Of a stretch of DNA of 64,000 nt, positions 54,247 through 63,473 are shown in pieces. The position numbers were made by a program, and so were the translations under genes. The notes under the pieces are model-generated. The model did not search any database. It was given only the letters and a program-made list of their open reading frames with translations, and was not told the DNA's origin. Position 1 is the stretch's first letter. Each line of letters begins with the position of its first letter. The stretch is from Promethearchaeota archaeon (GTDB lineage Archaea; Asgardarchaeota; Lokiarchaeia; Sigyniarchaeales; SOKP01): NCBI GenBank assembly GCA_016840085.1, contig JAEOTA010000054.1, positions 62,001 to 126,000 of the forward strand. Direction: 5' to 3'.

Positions 54247-54834
54247 TTGACATCAACAGAAATCAAGCTTTCCAAGAAACTTGAGAATGGAATTGAATTT
54301 TCTTGCCAGATGTGTGGTTCTTGTTGCAGGGGATTAAACGAAGGCGAAGTATATTTATATAAGGATGATATCCTTAGATTAGCTAATTTTTTAAATCTAA
54401 AGGATAAAAGCGGTTTAAGAGAATTTGCAAAAAAATATCTTAAAATTATTAATACATCTTTTTATTGGAAAGAACCAAAAGCACAAAGAGGAAAAACATA
54501 TAAATTTAAAACACTTGCTTTCAAATTTACAGGAGAGGATGAGCGTTGCCATTTCTTAGTGGATAATTCATGTAGGGTTCATGAACATAGACCATTCCAA
54601 TGTAGGTGTTTTCCTTTTTGGCAAATGATGGTCTCAAGTAGAAAGAATTTCATAGATTATACAAAGAAATGCAAAGGTCTACAAATTTCAAAAGGTAGAT
54701 TTTATTCAAAACAGGAAATATTGAGTTGGGCAAAAGCAGAAAATAAAATAGAAAAAAATTTCTTTTTAGAAATGAAGAAAAACAATTTTGATATTTTTAA
54801 AGTCTATCCTTTTTTATCAAAAGAAAAACTCTAA
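54247..54834 (+). CDS. YkgJ-type cysteine-cluster protein
   Basis: The 195-residue protein has EFSCQMCGSCCRGL at the start (CxxCxxCC) and later CHFLVDNSCRVHEHRPFQCRCFPFW, together the YkgJ/Fe-S-or-zinc cluster pattern (UPF0153). Function unknown in the family; members may oxidise or bind iron. Start is TTG 54247, since no ATG lies near the family N-terminus. It leads the next gene by 14 nt, whose Shine-Dalgarno overlaps its end. Confidence 0.85.
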   Translation: MTSTEIKLSKKLENGIEFSCQMCGSCCRGLNEGEVYLYKDDILRLANFLNLKDKSGLREFAKKYLKIINTSFYWKEPKAQRGKTYKFKTLAFKFTGEDERCHFLVDNSCRVHEHRPFQCRCFPFWQMMVSSRKNFIDYTKKCKGLQISKGRFYSKQEILSWAKAENKIEKNFFLEMKKNNFDIFKVYPFLSKEKL

Positions 54835-54848
54835 AAGGAGGAATATTT

Positions 54849-55229
54849 ATGCCAAAAGGGCTAATTATAATGAAGTATAATAATAGAAGCGGAATAGACA
54901 TAAAAGCCAGTTTTCCACAGGAAGAATTGGATATAAATAGTGGAACTCTAATGAATATTTTTAGTCTACATGAATTTAGCAAACAAGCAGGAATAGCAAG
55001 CTTGACAGTAGGAGATATAAATATAGTAACTTATTATACTGGGGTAGATATGGATTATTTTATTATACTTTTATTAAATGTGCTTGAGAATCCAGAGGAT
55101 TATGAAGAAGGTTTACAGGAAATTTCTCAAATAATATTAAAAAATTTAGAAGAAGATAGATATTTAAATATGCTACCTTCTCTTTTTAAACAAATATCTG
55201 AAAATCCAAAGAAGAAAGAAAAGGATTAA
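54849..55229 (+). CDS. Longin/roadblock-sized protein, possible GTPase regulator
   Basis: The 126-residue protein begins GLIIMKYNNRSGIDIKAS with alternating strands (ASLTVGDINIVTYYTG, DYFIILLLNVLENPEDY) and a long C-terminal helix, the size and rhythm of longin or roadblock folds. The assignment is weak. AAAAGGAGGAATATTT before the ATG gives strong support for the start. Likely in one unit with the YkgJ-type gene. No catalytic motif seen. Confidence 0.6.
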   Translation: MPKGLIIMKYNNRSGIDIKASFPQEELDINSGTLMNIFSLHEFSKQAGIASLTVGDINIVTYYTGVDMDYFIILLLNVLENPEDYEEGLQEISQIILKNLEEDRYLNMLPSLFKQISENPKKKEKD

Positions 55230-55361
55230 CTTTAAAATTTTATTTTTTAATATTGTAAGATTCTATTAATTAATTGTTAATTTTTATTACGAATAATTAT
55301 TAAAATAGAGACTTATTATAAGACATAGAGAAATTCTCTATTATTAAATGAGGAAAGAAAT

Positions 55362-57761
55362 TTGAAAGTAGGATTATTTGTGTGCGATTGCGGGAAGAAC
55401 ATTTCGGGAGTAATTGATACTAAAAAATTAATTGATAATTATTCAAATAATCCAGAGTATCCAGAAGTTTTTGTAATAGGAGATCAATATTTATGCTCAG
55501 AATTAGGCCTTAATAAGATAATTGATGAGATTAAAGAGAAAAAAATTGATAGAGTAGTGATTGCTGCATGTTCATTTAAGCTACATGGATTAGTATTTCG
55601 TAAAACTATTGAAAAAGCGGGTATTAATAGATTTTTAATATCTTTTGCGAATATTAGGGAGCAAAATTCATGGGTCCATGCAGATGATCCAGAAAAGGCA
55701 ACAAGAAAAGCTATTGATCAAATTAATATGAGTATAGAACAAGTTAAACTATTAGAGCCTTTAGAAGTTCAATATTCTGAAGTTGTTCCTTCTACTTTAA
55801 TTGTAGGGGGTGGAATTGCAGGTATCAAAGCTGCCTTAGTAATCGCAGATGCGGGTTATAAAGTATATTTAGTAGAGAGGGAACCAACAATTGGAGGACA
55901 TATGGCTCTATTCGATAAAACATTCCCTACTTTAGATTGTTCGATTTGTATTTTGGGCCCTTTGATGTCTGAGGTAAATGATAATCCAAATATAGAGCTT
56001 CTAACTTATTCTGAGCTAGAGAAAGTTGAAGGATATATTGGAAATTTTGATATTAAAATAAAGAAAAATCCTCGATTTATTAAAGAGGATGATTGTGTGG
56101 GGTGTATTGATATCTGTCGAGAAGTATGTCCAATAGATATAGAAGATACTTTTTTTCCACGAAAAGCAATTGATGTTCCTTATCCTCAAGCCATTCCATT
56201 ATACCCTAATATTTTAGAAGAATATTGTATAGGATGTAAAGCATGTGAACAAGCTTGTGATAGAGATGCAATTGATTTCAATCAGCCTCCTGAAATTATA
56301 GATATTCAAGTAGGATCAATTATAGTTGCTACTGGTTTAAAAACGTTTGATCCGTCTGTACTTGGAGAATATAATTATCAAAAACATCCAGACATTATAA
56401 CTTCAATGGAAACGGAAAGGTTACTTAATAATGATGGTCCTACGCATGGGAAAATTATAAGACCTTCAAATGGTAAACCACCAAAAAAAGTCTCCTTTAT
56501 TTTATGCGTGGGATCTCGCAATAAGCAAATACATCGTGAATATTGTAGTCAAGTGTGTTGTAATTCATCAATTAAACAAGCTGTTTTAATTAAAAAAGAA
56601 CATCCCGAAACTGAAATCAATATATATTATAATGACATTAGAGCTGTAAGTAAGAATTGTGAAGAATTTTATAATAGGGCTCGAGAAACATTTGGAATTA
56701 GATTTATAAAGAGTAATATCTCCGCAGTGTTAAAAAGTGACATATCAGACGAATTATTAGTAAGGGGAGAAGATATAATTGAAGATAAATTATTTGAAAA
56801 TAAAACAGATTTAGTGATATTAGCAGTTGGTATTGAACCCGCCGAGGGTACTGATGAGCTAAGTATATTACTAAACATCTCCCAAGATCCTTATGGATTT
56901 CTATTAGAGAAGCATTTAAAAGTAAAACCTTCTGAAAGTTCTGTTAATGGAATTTTCTTAGCTGGTGCAATTCAAGGACCAAAGGATATTCCTAACAGTA
57001 TTGCCCAAGCTGAGAGTGCTGCTGCAAAATCAATTGCTTTAATTGCTAAAGGTCAAGTAGAACTTGAACCCCACGTAGTAATTTTTTATCCTGATAAATG
57101 CAATCTCTGTAGATTATGTGAGAACATTTGTATGTTTAATGCTTTAAGTATTGAAGGTGATCAATTAAAAATTACTCAAGTTAATTGTACAGGCTGCGGA
57201 GCTTGTGCTGCTATGTGTCCTGAAGACGCTCTTTATATTCCAGGATTTACTAAAGCACAAATATCTACGCAAATACAGACAGTGTTAAAGAAAAAAAGTG
57301 AATCACCTTTAATTCTTGCTTATTTATGTAACTGGTGCTCATATTTAGGAGCTGATCTAGCTGGAACAAGTAAATTGACATATCCTACTAATGTAAGGAT
57401 AATTCATGTAATGTGTACGGCTATGCTTAATCCATCTTTAATTTTTGAAAGTTTTTTTTATGGAGCTGATGGAGTTCTTATTGCGGGGTGTTATCCTCAA
57501 GATTGTCATTACCAAGAGGGGTTTAATAAGGCTAGAATTAGATATGAAAGTATTAAAGAGATGTTAATAGAAGCGGGTATAAATGAACAACGGTTAAAAA
57601 TCACTAGTATTTCTGCTGGAGAAGGGGAAAAATTTGCTCGGACTATTGCAGAATTTAAGGAAGAATTAAATAATTTAGGGTCAATTCAGCCAAATGAATA
57701 TTCAAAATCTATTGCATATAAAGAAGAAGTGAAAGATAAAGCAAGATTGGATGAAATATAA
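55362..57761 (+). CDS. hdrA: HdrA-MvhD fusion: flavin/iron-sulfur subunit of soluble heterodisulfide reductase
   Basis: The 799-residue protein covers HdrA: GLFVCDCGKNISG at the start, FAD fold TLIVGGGIAGIKAALVI (about 145), FPTLDCSICILGPLMSEV, ferredoxin-type clusters CIGCKACEQACDRD and C-terminal CRLCENICMFNAL and CTGCGACAAMCPED. The last ~150 residues are MvhD-like: ILAYLCNWCSYLGADLAG and GVLIAGCYPQDCHYQEGF. HdrA carries the bifurcating FAD; MvhD links it to a hydrogenase or another electron donor. A fusion of the two is known in some archaea. HdrB and HdrC are encoded about 9-10 kb upstream. Start is TTG 55362 after GAGGAAAGAAA. Confidence 0.92.
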   Translation: MKVGLFVCDCGKNISGVIDTKKLIDNYSNNPEYPEVFVIGDQYLCSELGLNKIIDEIKEKKIDRVVIAACSFKLHGLVFRKTIEKAGINRFLISFANIREQNSWVHADDPEKATRKAIDQINMSIEQVKLLEPLEVQYSEVVPSTLIVGGGIAGIKAALVIADAGYKVYLVEREPTIGGHMALFDKTFPTLDCSICILGPLMSEVNDNPNIELLTYSELEKVEGYIGNFDIKIKKNPRFIKEDDCVGCIDICREVCPIDIEDTFFPRKAIDVPYPQAIPLYPNILEEYCIGCKACEQACDRDAIDFNQPPEIIDIQVGSIIVATGLKTFDPSVLGEYNYQKHPDIITSMETERLLNNDGPTHGKIIRPSNGKPPKKVSFILCVGSRNKQIHREYCSQVCCNSSIKQAVLIKKEHPETEINIYYNDIRAVSKNCEEFYNRARETFGIRFIKSNISAVLKSDISDELLVRGEDIIEDKLFENKTDLVILAVGIEPAEGTDELSILLNISQDPYGFLLEKHLKVKPSESSVNGIFLAGAIQGPKDIPNSIAQAESAAAKSIALIAKGQVELEPHVVIFYPDKCNLCRLCENICMFNALSIEGDQLKITQVNCTGCGACAAMCPEDALYIPGFTKAQISTQIQTVLKKKSESPLILAYLCNWCSYLGADLAGTSKLTYPTNVRIIHVMCTAMLNPSLIFESFFYGADGVLIAGCYPQDCHYQEGFNKARIRYESIKEMLIEAGINEQRLKITSISAGEGEKFARTIAEFKEELNNLGSIQPNEYSKSIAYKEEVKDKARLDEI

Positions 57762-57808
57762 AATCTTAAGAAATGAAAATGATATTATAATTTCAATATC
57801 TATTACAT

Positions 57809-57922
57809 ATGAATATAATTTTTTTATTGGTATTTCTCTTATTATTTTTAGTAATGGTGAATATTATAATTATATCTAATGAAAATTCAAATTCAAATTT
57901 CCTAATAGTGAATCTTCTATGA
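57809..57922 (+). CDS. Possible 37-residue single-helix membrane peptide
   Basis: The ATG at 57809 opens a short frame with one hydrophobic helix (IIFLLVFLLLFLVMVNIIII) and an Asn/Ser-rich end; its TGA shares the ATGA overlap with the ATG of the DUF711 gene. The overlap suggests translational coupling, but AT-rich sequence can give such frames by chance. Confidence 0.3.
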   Translation: MNIIFLLVFLLLFLVMVNIIIISNENSNSNFLIVNLL

Positions 57923-59205
57923 AAGTGAGAGCAATAACGATTGGAAATATTATACCCTTCTTATATAAAAATGAAACAATTTTATCTTTCTTACAAGAGA
58001 ACCTGAATAGTTTCTCAGCTTTAAATAATGAATTAATTCATGCGTTAGAACAAATTGGAATAAGTGTTGAAACCAAACGATTTTGTTCTCAACCACTTTT
58101 CAGTTTTGATAATAAACTTTTTTATGAAAAAAATTTAAAAGAGACTCTTGTAGAAATTACCAATCAGTTAAGTTTTTTACAAGATATTCTCAAAGATTAC
58201 GAATTTGACTACTTTGCATGTTGTATGATGCGAGGAGATCAAATTCAGGAGTTAGGGATTTTCGAAAAATTATTGTTAAGTGAAGTTTCAAATTTTATAA
58301 AAAATACAGATATCTTTTTTACTTCATTACCAGTTGCCTCTACACAAGAAGGAATCAATATTACCGCATTAAAATCTGGTGCTAAAATAATAAAGCAACT
58401 TTCAGAACCAGATCCATTTAAAAATTTAAATTTTTGTGTATCTGCCAATGTGGGTCCAAATTATCCATTTTTCCCTGCAGCATATCATTTTTCAGACAAA
58501 CCAGCATTTTCTCTTGCTTTAGAAATGGCAGACGAAGTAATAGATGCTATAGAAAACTCAAATAGTTTAAAGGACGCTCAATTTAATTTATTAGCAAAGT
58601 TTAATAAAATCTATGACGATATAACAAAAATTTGCGAGAAAATTGGACGAAATTTCGATATAGAATTTAAAGGAATAGATCTTTCTCCTGCACCCTTTCC
58701 GGAAATAGAAAAAAGTATTGGTACTGCCATAGAAAAATTAGGTGTTGAGTATTTTGGAGCTATTGGTACACTTACTGGAGTTGCGTTAATAAAAAACTCT
58801 ATACCCGTTGATAAAGAAAAAGTGATAGGATTTTCTGGTTTTATGCAGCCTGTGTTAGAAGACTTCATTTTATCTAAAAGATTGGCTGAAAATAAATTCA
58901 ACTTAGATTCACTTCTATTATATTCCACTATGTGTGGTACTGGTCTTGATGTTGTTCCATTACCAGGTGATATTACTGAACAAGAGTTGTTTTATATTTT
59001 ACTAGATATATGTACTATTTCTGTCACTTTAAACAAGCCCTTAACAGCTAGGTTAATGCCAATACCCGGAAGAGACATTGGTGATGATGTTGAGTTTGAT
59101 TTTGAGTATTTTGCACCTTCAAAGATTATTAACTTTCGAAGGCTAACTGGCGAAAATAAAAATGATTTATTTAATAGTAATGAAAAGACAATAAAATTCT
59201 TCTAA
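57919..59205 (+). CDS. DUF711 (UPF0210) family protein
   Basis: The 428-residue protein begins VRAITIGNIIPFL, typical of the family, and contains NFCVSANVGPNYPFFPAAYH, IEFKGIDLSPAPFPE and TLTGVALIKNSIPVD. The C-terminal metal- or ligand-binding-like segment is LLYSTMCGTGLDVVPLPGDIT, followed by ARLMPIPGRDIGDDVEFDF. DUF711 proteins resemble glycyl-radical-enzyme-fold proteins in structure, but function is not established. ATG start. Followed after 77 nt by a small zinc-ribbon protein. Confidence 0.85.
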   Translation: MKVRAITIGNIIPFLYKNETILSFLQENLNSFSALNNELIHALEQIGISVETKRFCSQPLFSFDNKLFYEKNLKETLVEITNQLSFLQDILKDYEFDYFACCMMRGDQIQELGIFEKLLLSEVSNFIKNTDIFFTSLPVASTQEGINITALKSGAKIIKQLSEPDPFKNLNFCVSANVGPNYPFFPAAYHFSDKPAFSLALEMADEVIDAIENSNSLKDAQFNLLAKFNKIYDDITKICEKIGRNFDIEFKGIDLSPAPFPEIEKSIGTAIEKLGVEYFGAIGTLTGVALIKNSIPVDKEKVIGFSGFMQPVLEDFILSKRLAENKFNLDSLLLYSTMCGTGLDVVPLPGDITEQELFYILLDICTISVTLNKPLTARLMPIPGRDIGDDVEFDFEYFAPSKIINFRRLTGENKNDLFNSNEKTIKFF

Positions 59206-59282
59206 TAAAATTTTTTAGAAGACTTATCTAATTATCTTGTGAAGAGTTATTAATTTTGGAATAAAAAAATCCAAATTAAATA

Positions 59283-59729
59283 ATGAACAATAGAAGAAAA
59301 ATAAAAAGTTTAAAATTCTTCAATGAGGCTGCTGAATATCTTGATAAATTCAATACTAAAGATATTCTATTAAATGAAGGATTTGTAGGAAATAGATCCA
59401 ATACAAATTACCTCAGAGATGAAATGTTAATTGAATTAAGTAATCTGAGGAATATTATAGCAAACAATCCAGATTTAAAAATAGAATCATTAACAAAAGC
59501 AGAAAAGGAAACTTTTTTTGAATTTGTTAAGTTCTATCACTTATGTCCAATATGTGGAAATCAAAATCATTATTTTAATTTAAAGCAACTCTTTTTTGAC
59601 GAAGAGAAACAAGCTCTTAAACAAGAATTAATACGATTAATGAAGTATAAAAACAAGAAATTAAAGAAGTTTAATCTCAATTTAGGAGTTCCCTGTTGTG
59701 ATTGCTACAAAAAAATAATATCTGAATAA
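59283..59729 (+). CDS. Small protein with C-terminal zinc ribbon
   Basis: The 148-residue protein is helical up to about 95, with a zinc site LCPICGNQNHYF and LGVPCCDCYKKII. The ligand spacing is irregular (CPIC..., CCDC about 40 residues later). No family recognised; perhaps related to DUF711 by operon. The ATG follows AAATTAAATA. Confidence 0.6.
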   Translation: MNNRRKIKSLKFFNEAAEYLDKFNTKDILLNEGFVGNRSNTNYLRDEMLIELSNLRNIIANNPDLKIESLTKAEKETFFEFVKFYHLCPICGNQNHYFNLKQLFFDEEKQALKQELIRLMKYKNKKLKKFNLNLGVPCCDCYKKIISE

Positions 59730-59742
59730 TAAGATTATCTAA

Positions 59743-60075
59743 TTATTTTAAATAATCAACTACTTGTCCACTTTGAGTAATCTCGTAATAGATATTGTTT
59801 TCCTCTTCGATTTTTTTAATACAAAAAGCTTTGATTAAGTAATCCATATTATAATTAAGTGAAGACTCATCATTAATTACGGATTTATCTAAAAGAGCTT
59901 TAAGTAAATTCTCTTTAGAGATTTTTTTAACCCTATTAACTAGAATTAAGATTTTGCGTCGAATTGGATGATTTACGGCTTTAAGATATAAGGAGTGTAA
60001 GTATCTTGTGCCTTCTACAGTTTTCCCATATTCTTCCATTGATTTATAGTTTTTAAAATCGAATTCATCAGGCAT
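59743..60075 (-). CDS. ArsR-like winged-helix regulator
   Basis: The 110-residue protein carries the helix-turn-helix start KAVNHPIRRKILILVN common in ArsR-type repressors and archaeal winged helices, then ISKENLLKALLDKS and a wing-like IKKIEEENNIYYEITQSG. No metal-binding cysteine pair is visible, so it may not be a metal sensor. It diverges from the surface-protein gene; a dyad at 60173-60195 lies between them and could be its operator. Confidence 0.75.
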   Translation of the reverse strand: MPDEFDFKNYKSMEEYGKTVEGTRYLHSLYLKAVNHPIRRKILILVNRVKKISKENLLKALLDKSVINDESSLNYNMDYLIKAFCIKKIEEENNIYYEITQSGQVVDYLK

Positions 60076-60172
60076 AGTTCTGTAAAATCTTCTTAAAAAA
60101 AAAAATTTTTCTATTCAGATTATATTTTGTATTATTCCAATCTGCAATTTCTTGTATTGAGAAATCTTTTAG

Positions 60173-60195
60173 TTAGAATTTCTCAAAAATTCTAA
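60173..60195. repeat. Perfect 9-bp inverted repeat
   Basis: TTAGAATTT, loop CTCAA, AAATTCTAA. A candidate operator for the divergent ArsR-like regulator, or a hairpin in a leader RNA. Position is about 145 nt upstream of the surface-protein TATA box. Confidence 0.5.
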
Positions 60196-60336
60196 TACTT
60201 ATTTTTAGTTTCGGGCATAGAGGCTCGATGCGAAGAATACTCTCTTAATTTTCGATAAACGTTAACAGTCTGACTTAACATTTTCCAGATTAAATAATTC
60301 TAGTGAAATTTCTTTCTGTATGAAAATTATAATATA

Positions 60337-60344
60337 TTTATATA
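60337..60344 (+). promoter_or_regulatory. TATA box of the surface-protein gene
   Basis: TTTATATA lies 42 nt before the ATG at 60387, with GAGAGGCGA just ahead of the ATG as ribosome binding site. Confidence 0.4.
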
Positions 60345-60386
60345 CAAACTTGAATTATTGTATAATTGGACAAGAGAGGCGATTAA

Positions 60387-62834
60387 ATGAAAAAAAAAAT
60401 TAAATTATTTTTAATTCCCTTAGTCTTTTTTCTAATCATTTTAGTAGCATTAGGAGGAAATATTCGTCACCCATTTGGACTGCAACCTAAAATTGCAGCT
60501 CCTGGCGATGTATGGTTTGGTACTGTGACTGATAAGGAGGTAGGAGATATTTTTGAAACGGATATCTATGTTGACACCGGAAATCAAAAAATTGCTGCAT
60601 ATGGAATTGATATCACCTACAATCAGAATGTAATAGTAGTTGAAACTTCGATTGGCACTTCAGGGGTTGAAGCAGGTGCTGACGGATTTGTTACAGCAGT
60701 AGATGCGAATACTCCGGGGGTGATTACCATACTGGGATTTGATGTGGTGGGTACAGGACCAGGTTCTCAATTGCATCTTCTTAGAATCTGGTGGGAAGCA
60801 ATAGCATTAGGTACAAGTCCTTTAGATATCAGTATTGATGCTCTAGTTGATGAAAATAATATAGATATAGGTACACCAACAGGTATAGATGGAAGCGTAG
60901 AAGTAGTTGAGGATGTGACAATTGGCAATGTATGGTTTGGTACTGTGACTGATAAGGAGGTAGGAAATATTTTTGAAACGGCTCTCTATGTTGACACTGG
61001 CATTCAATTATTAGCCTGGTATTCAATTTATATCGCCTACAATCAGAATGTAATAATAGTTGATACCTCGGTAGGTAATAATGGAGTTGAGGTAGGTGCT
61101 GATGGATTTGTTACAGATGTAAATGTAGATACTCCAGGGGTGATTGAAATATGGGGAATTGATCCCGTGGGTAGAGGACCAGGTTCTCAATTGCATCTTC
61201 TTAATATCACGTGGATAGCAGTAGCAGTAGGTACTAGCCCTTTAGATATCATTATTGATACTCTAGTTGATATTTACGGTTATGTAATAGGTACACCAAC
61301 AGATATAGATGGAAGCGTAGTAGTAGTTGAGGATGTGACAATTGGCGATGTATGGATAGGTTCTGTTCCAACTAAGGATGTAGGAGCTATTTTTGAAACA
61401 CAAATCTACGTTAACACAGGAAGTCAAAAAATAGCTGCTTATGGAATTGATATTGCCTACAATCAGAATGTAATAGTAGTTGATACTTCTGTAGGAAATA
61501 ATGGGGTTGAAGCAGGTGCTGATGGATTTGTTTCAGCAGTAGATGTCAATACTCCTGGAGTAATTATTATAAGTGGATTTGATCTGGCGGGTACAGGACC
61601 AGGTTCTCAACTGCATCTTCTTAATATCACGTGGATAGCAGTAGCCGTAGGTACTAGTTTTTTAGATATCACTGTTGATGCTCTATTGGACCCAGATACT
61701 AATGTAATAGGCACACCAACAGGTATAGATGGAAGCGTGGTAGTTGAAGATTTGACAATTGGCGATGTATGGGTAGGTTCTGTGCCAACTAAGGATGTAG
61801 GAGATATTTTTGAAACGCAAATCTATGTTGACACAGGAACACAAGAAATAGCCACATATGGAATTGATATCGGTTACAATCAGAATGTAATAGTAGTTGA
61901 TACTTCTGTAGGAAATAATGGGATTGAAGCAGGTGCTGATGGATTTGTATCAACTGTAGATGTCAATACTCCTGGGATGATTAGTATAAGTGGATTTGAT
62001 GCGACGCGTACAGGACCAGGTTCTCAATTGCATCTTCTTAATATCACGTGGATAGCAGTAGCGGTAGGTACTAGTCCTTTAGATATCACTGTTGATGCTC
62101 TAATGGATCCAGATACTAATGTAATAGGCAACCCAACAGGTATAGACGGAAGTATATATATAACAGAACATATTGCTCCTCTGATAACAATTAATGTTCC
62201 TTCTAACAACACATATCATAGTAAACCACCTACAATTCAAGTAATTATATATGATTTAAGCGAAATAAATACAACCTGGTACACCGTCCCTGGATGCGGT
62301 GAAAGTAAAACTTTTAGTGGCAGTTCTATCGATTTTGATGTTAATCTGTGGAATGATCAAGAAGAAGGTTTAGTTTTAATCAGGATATTTGCTAACGATT
62401 CAATAGGAAATCTAGGTCAAACCGATTTAATAATAATAAAAGATGCTTTTAAACCATCCATTAGAGTCACTTCTCCATTAGATGGAGATGTATTTGGAGA
62501 AGATGCTCCTGAATTTAATATAACTGTTTCAGATTTACATCTTGATATCCTCTATTATACAATTAATGATTCAGCCATCAAATATTTTGTCTCTTTTACA
62601 TCCGGAACAAATCTTATTGCCATTAACGAGTCAGTATGGGACGCACTTCCAGAAGGTCAGGTATTAATCAGATTCTTCATAAATGATACCGCAGGTAACA
62701 TAAATGACGTTGGTGTGGTCTTAAAGAAACAAATTCCTTCAAGAGCTCCAGCCATCCCCGGATATAATATATTTATATTTCTATTTATTGGAACAACAGC
62801 TATAATAATATTATTTTTTCGAAAAAGGAAATAA
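60387..62834 (+). CDS. Secreted surface protein with four ~140-residue repeats, Ig-like domains and C-terminal anchor
   Basis: The 815-residue protein has an N-terminal signal peptide (KKKIKLFLIPLVFFLIILVALGG, about 1-25). Four copies of a cohesin-like beta domain occupy residues 41-593, each opening VWFGTVTDKEVG or VW(I/V)GSVPTKDVG and containing YNQNVIVVDTSVGNNG and GPGSQLHLLNITWIAVAVGT. Two Ig-like domains follow, with ITINVPSNNTYHSKPPTIQV and IRVTSPLDGDVFGEDAPEF starts and several Asn-x-Ser/Thr sites for glycosylation. The end is a short Pro-Gly-Tyr linker, one membrane helix and a basic tail (PGYNIFIFLFIGTTAIIILFF then RKRK), a sorting-type anchor resembling archaeal CTERM signals. The cohesin-like fold may bind partners. 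No catalytic site. Confidence 0.85.
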   Translation: MKKKIKLFLIPLVFFLIILVALGGNIRHPFGLQPKIAAPGDVWFGTVTDKEVGDIFETDIYVDTGNQKIAAYGIDITYNQNVIVVETSIGTSGVEAGADGFVTAVDANTPGVITILGFDVVGTGPGSQLHLLRIWWEAIALGTSPLDISIDALVDENNIDIGTPTGIDGSVEVVEDVTIGNVWFGTVTDKEVGNIFETALYVDTGIQLLAWYSIYIAYNQNVIIVDTSVGNNGVEVGADGFVTDVNVDTPGVIEIWGIDPVGRGPGSQLHLLNITWIAVAVGTSPLDIIIDTLVDIYGYVIGTPTDIDGSVVVVEDVTIGDVWIGSVPTKDVGAIFETQIYVNTGSQKIAAYGIDIAYNQNVIVVDTSVGNNGVEAGADGFVSAVDVNTPGVIIISGFDLAGTGPGSQLHLLNITWIAVAVGTSFLDITVDALLDPDTNVIGTPTGIDGSVVVEDLTIGDVWVGSVPTKDVGDIFETQIYVDTGTQEIATYGIDIGYNQNVIVVDTSVGNNGIEAGADGFVSTVDVNTPGMISISGFDATRTGPGSQLHLLNITWIAVAVGTSPLDITVDALMDPDTNVIGNPTGIDGSIYITEHIAPLITINVPSNNTYHSKPPTIQVIIYDLSEINTTWYTVPGCGESKTFSGSSIDFDVNLWNDQEEGLVLIRIFANDSIGNLGQTDLIIIKDAFKPSIRVTSPLDGDVFGEDAPEFNITVSDLHLDILYYTINDSAIKYFVSFTSGTNLIAINESVWDALPEGQVLIRFFINDTAGNINDVGVVLKKQIPSRAPAIPGYNIFIFLFIGTTAIIILFFRKRK
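60507..62165 (+). repeat. Four direct repeats of ~420/420/417/402 nt inside the surface-protein gene
   Basis: Units start at 60507, 60927, 61347 and 61764. Each contains conserved stretches of 20 or more identical bases, including the segment for GPGSQLHLL. Units 1 and 2 share VWFGTVTDKEVG; units 3 and 4 share the GSVPTKDVG start and DPDTNVIG end, suggesting two rounds of duplication or gene conversion. Confidence 0.85.
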
Positions 62835-62837
62835 CAT

Positions 62838-62857
62838 AAGAATTAAAAAATTCTTTT
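62838..62857 (+). terminator. Hairpin and T-tract after the surface-protein gene
   Basis: AAGAATT, loop AAAA, AATTCTT, then TT. A perfect 7-bp stem beginning 4 nt after the stop codon, followed by T-rich sequence. Confidence 0.45.
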
Positions 62858-63053
62858 CAAATTTAGAGTTCTGGAATACTATTATTTTGTGTGGGCCTAG
62901 GTATATCCCCTGACAAAATATATAAATCCAAATTTAAGAAAAGAGATGCTTCTTAATAAAAAAACTTCCTTTAAAGTGCAAGTAGTTTTTATATATTAGT
63001 ACCAAATTTTTTATGAGTATCCTTATAATTAAAAGCGTGTAAGAAGATAAGAA

Positions 63054-63353
63054 ATGATGGAAAAAACGACAAAAACGGAAATACCTAGCCCTTTAGATGA
63101 TGAAAAGATTAATTTGATATGTAATAAAGAAAAAGTAGCTAATAAAATTGAAAGTTTATGGAGTAATAGATCCGCTCATGAACGAAATAATAAATTTGGA
63201 ACTAAACGATTAATAATCAAGCTAGAGACTTCAGGCATAGAGAAAAAAAGGATTTCATTAAAATTGGAAAGTACTAATTCGGATGTGAATTCTAATAATT
63301 ATCATCTTCTTTCTGAACTTTTAAAAGAATTTTTTAAAGTTAATCAAGACTAA
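63054..63353 (+). CDS. Small protein, unknown function
   Basis: The 99-residue, charged protein has a central basic segment (NNKFGTKRLIIKLETSG) and a C-terminal helix (YHLLSELLKEFFKVNQD). No cysteine cluster, membrane segment or Gly-Gly ending. Two ATG codons in tandem open the frame (MMEKTTK). No family recognised. It precedes the aldolase gene by 120 nt. Confidence 0.5.
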   Translation: MMEKTTKTEIPSPLDDEKINLICNKEKVANKIESLWSNRSAHERNNKFGTKRLIIKLETSGIEKKRISLKLESTNSDVNSNNYHLLSELLKEFFKVNQD

Positions 63354-63473
63354 TAAAAAATTTATTTTTTTCTGATATTATCATAATTCATAGGTAAGTC
63401 CTATAAGAGAAAAATATATTATTTTAAGACTCTTATTTTTTCATTAATCTAAATATAAAATTAATATAATCTG

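Larger units (their letters stand above)
60076..60386. promoter_or_regulatory. Intergenic control region of the surface-protein gene
   Basis: 311 bases between the ArsR-like gene and the divergent surface-protein gene. A 9-bp dyad, a G/C-rich weak hairpin (TTTCGGGCAT...ATGCGAAG at about 60207-60234) and a TATA box lie here. I see no ORF. Confidence 0.5.

Noticed and set aside
55362..57761. Selenocysteine in HdrA, as in some methanogens.
   Set aside because: No in-frame TGA occurs; the conserved position is an ordinary cysteine (CSICILG).
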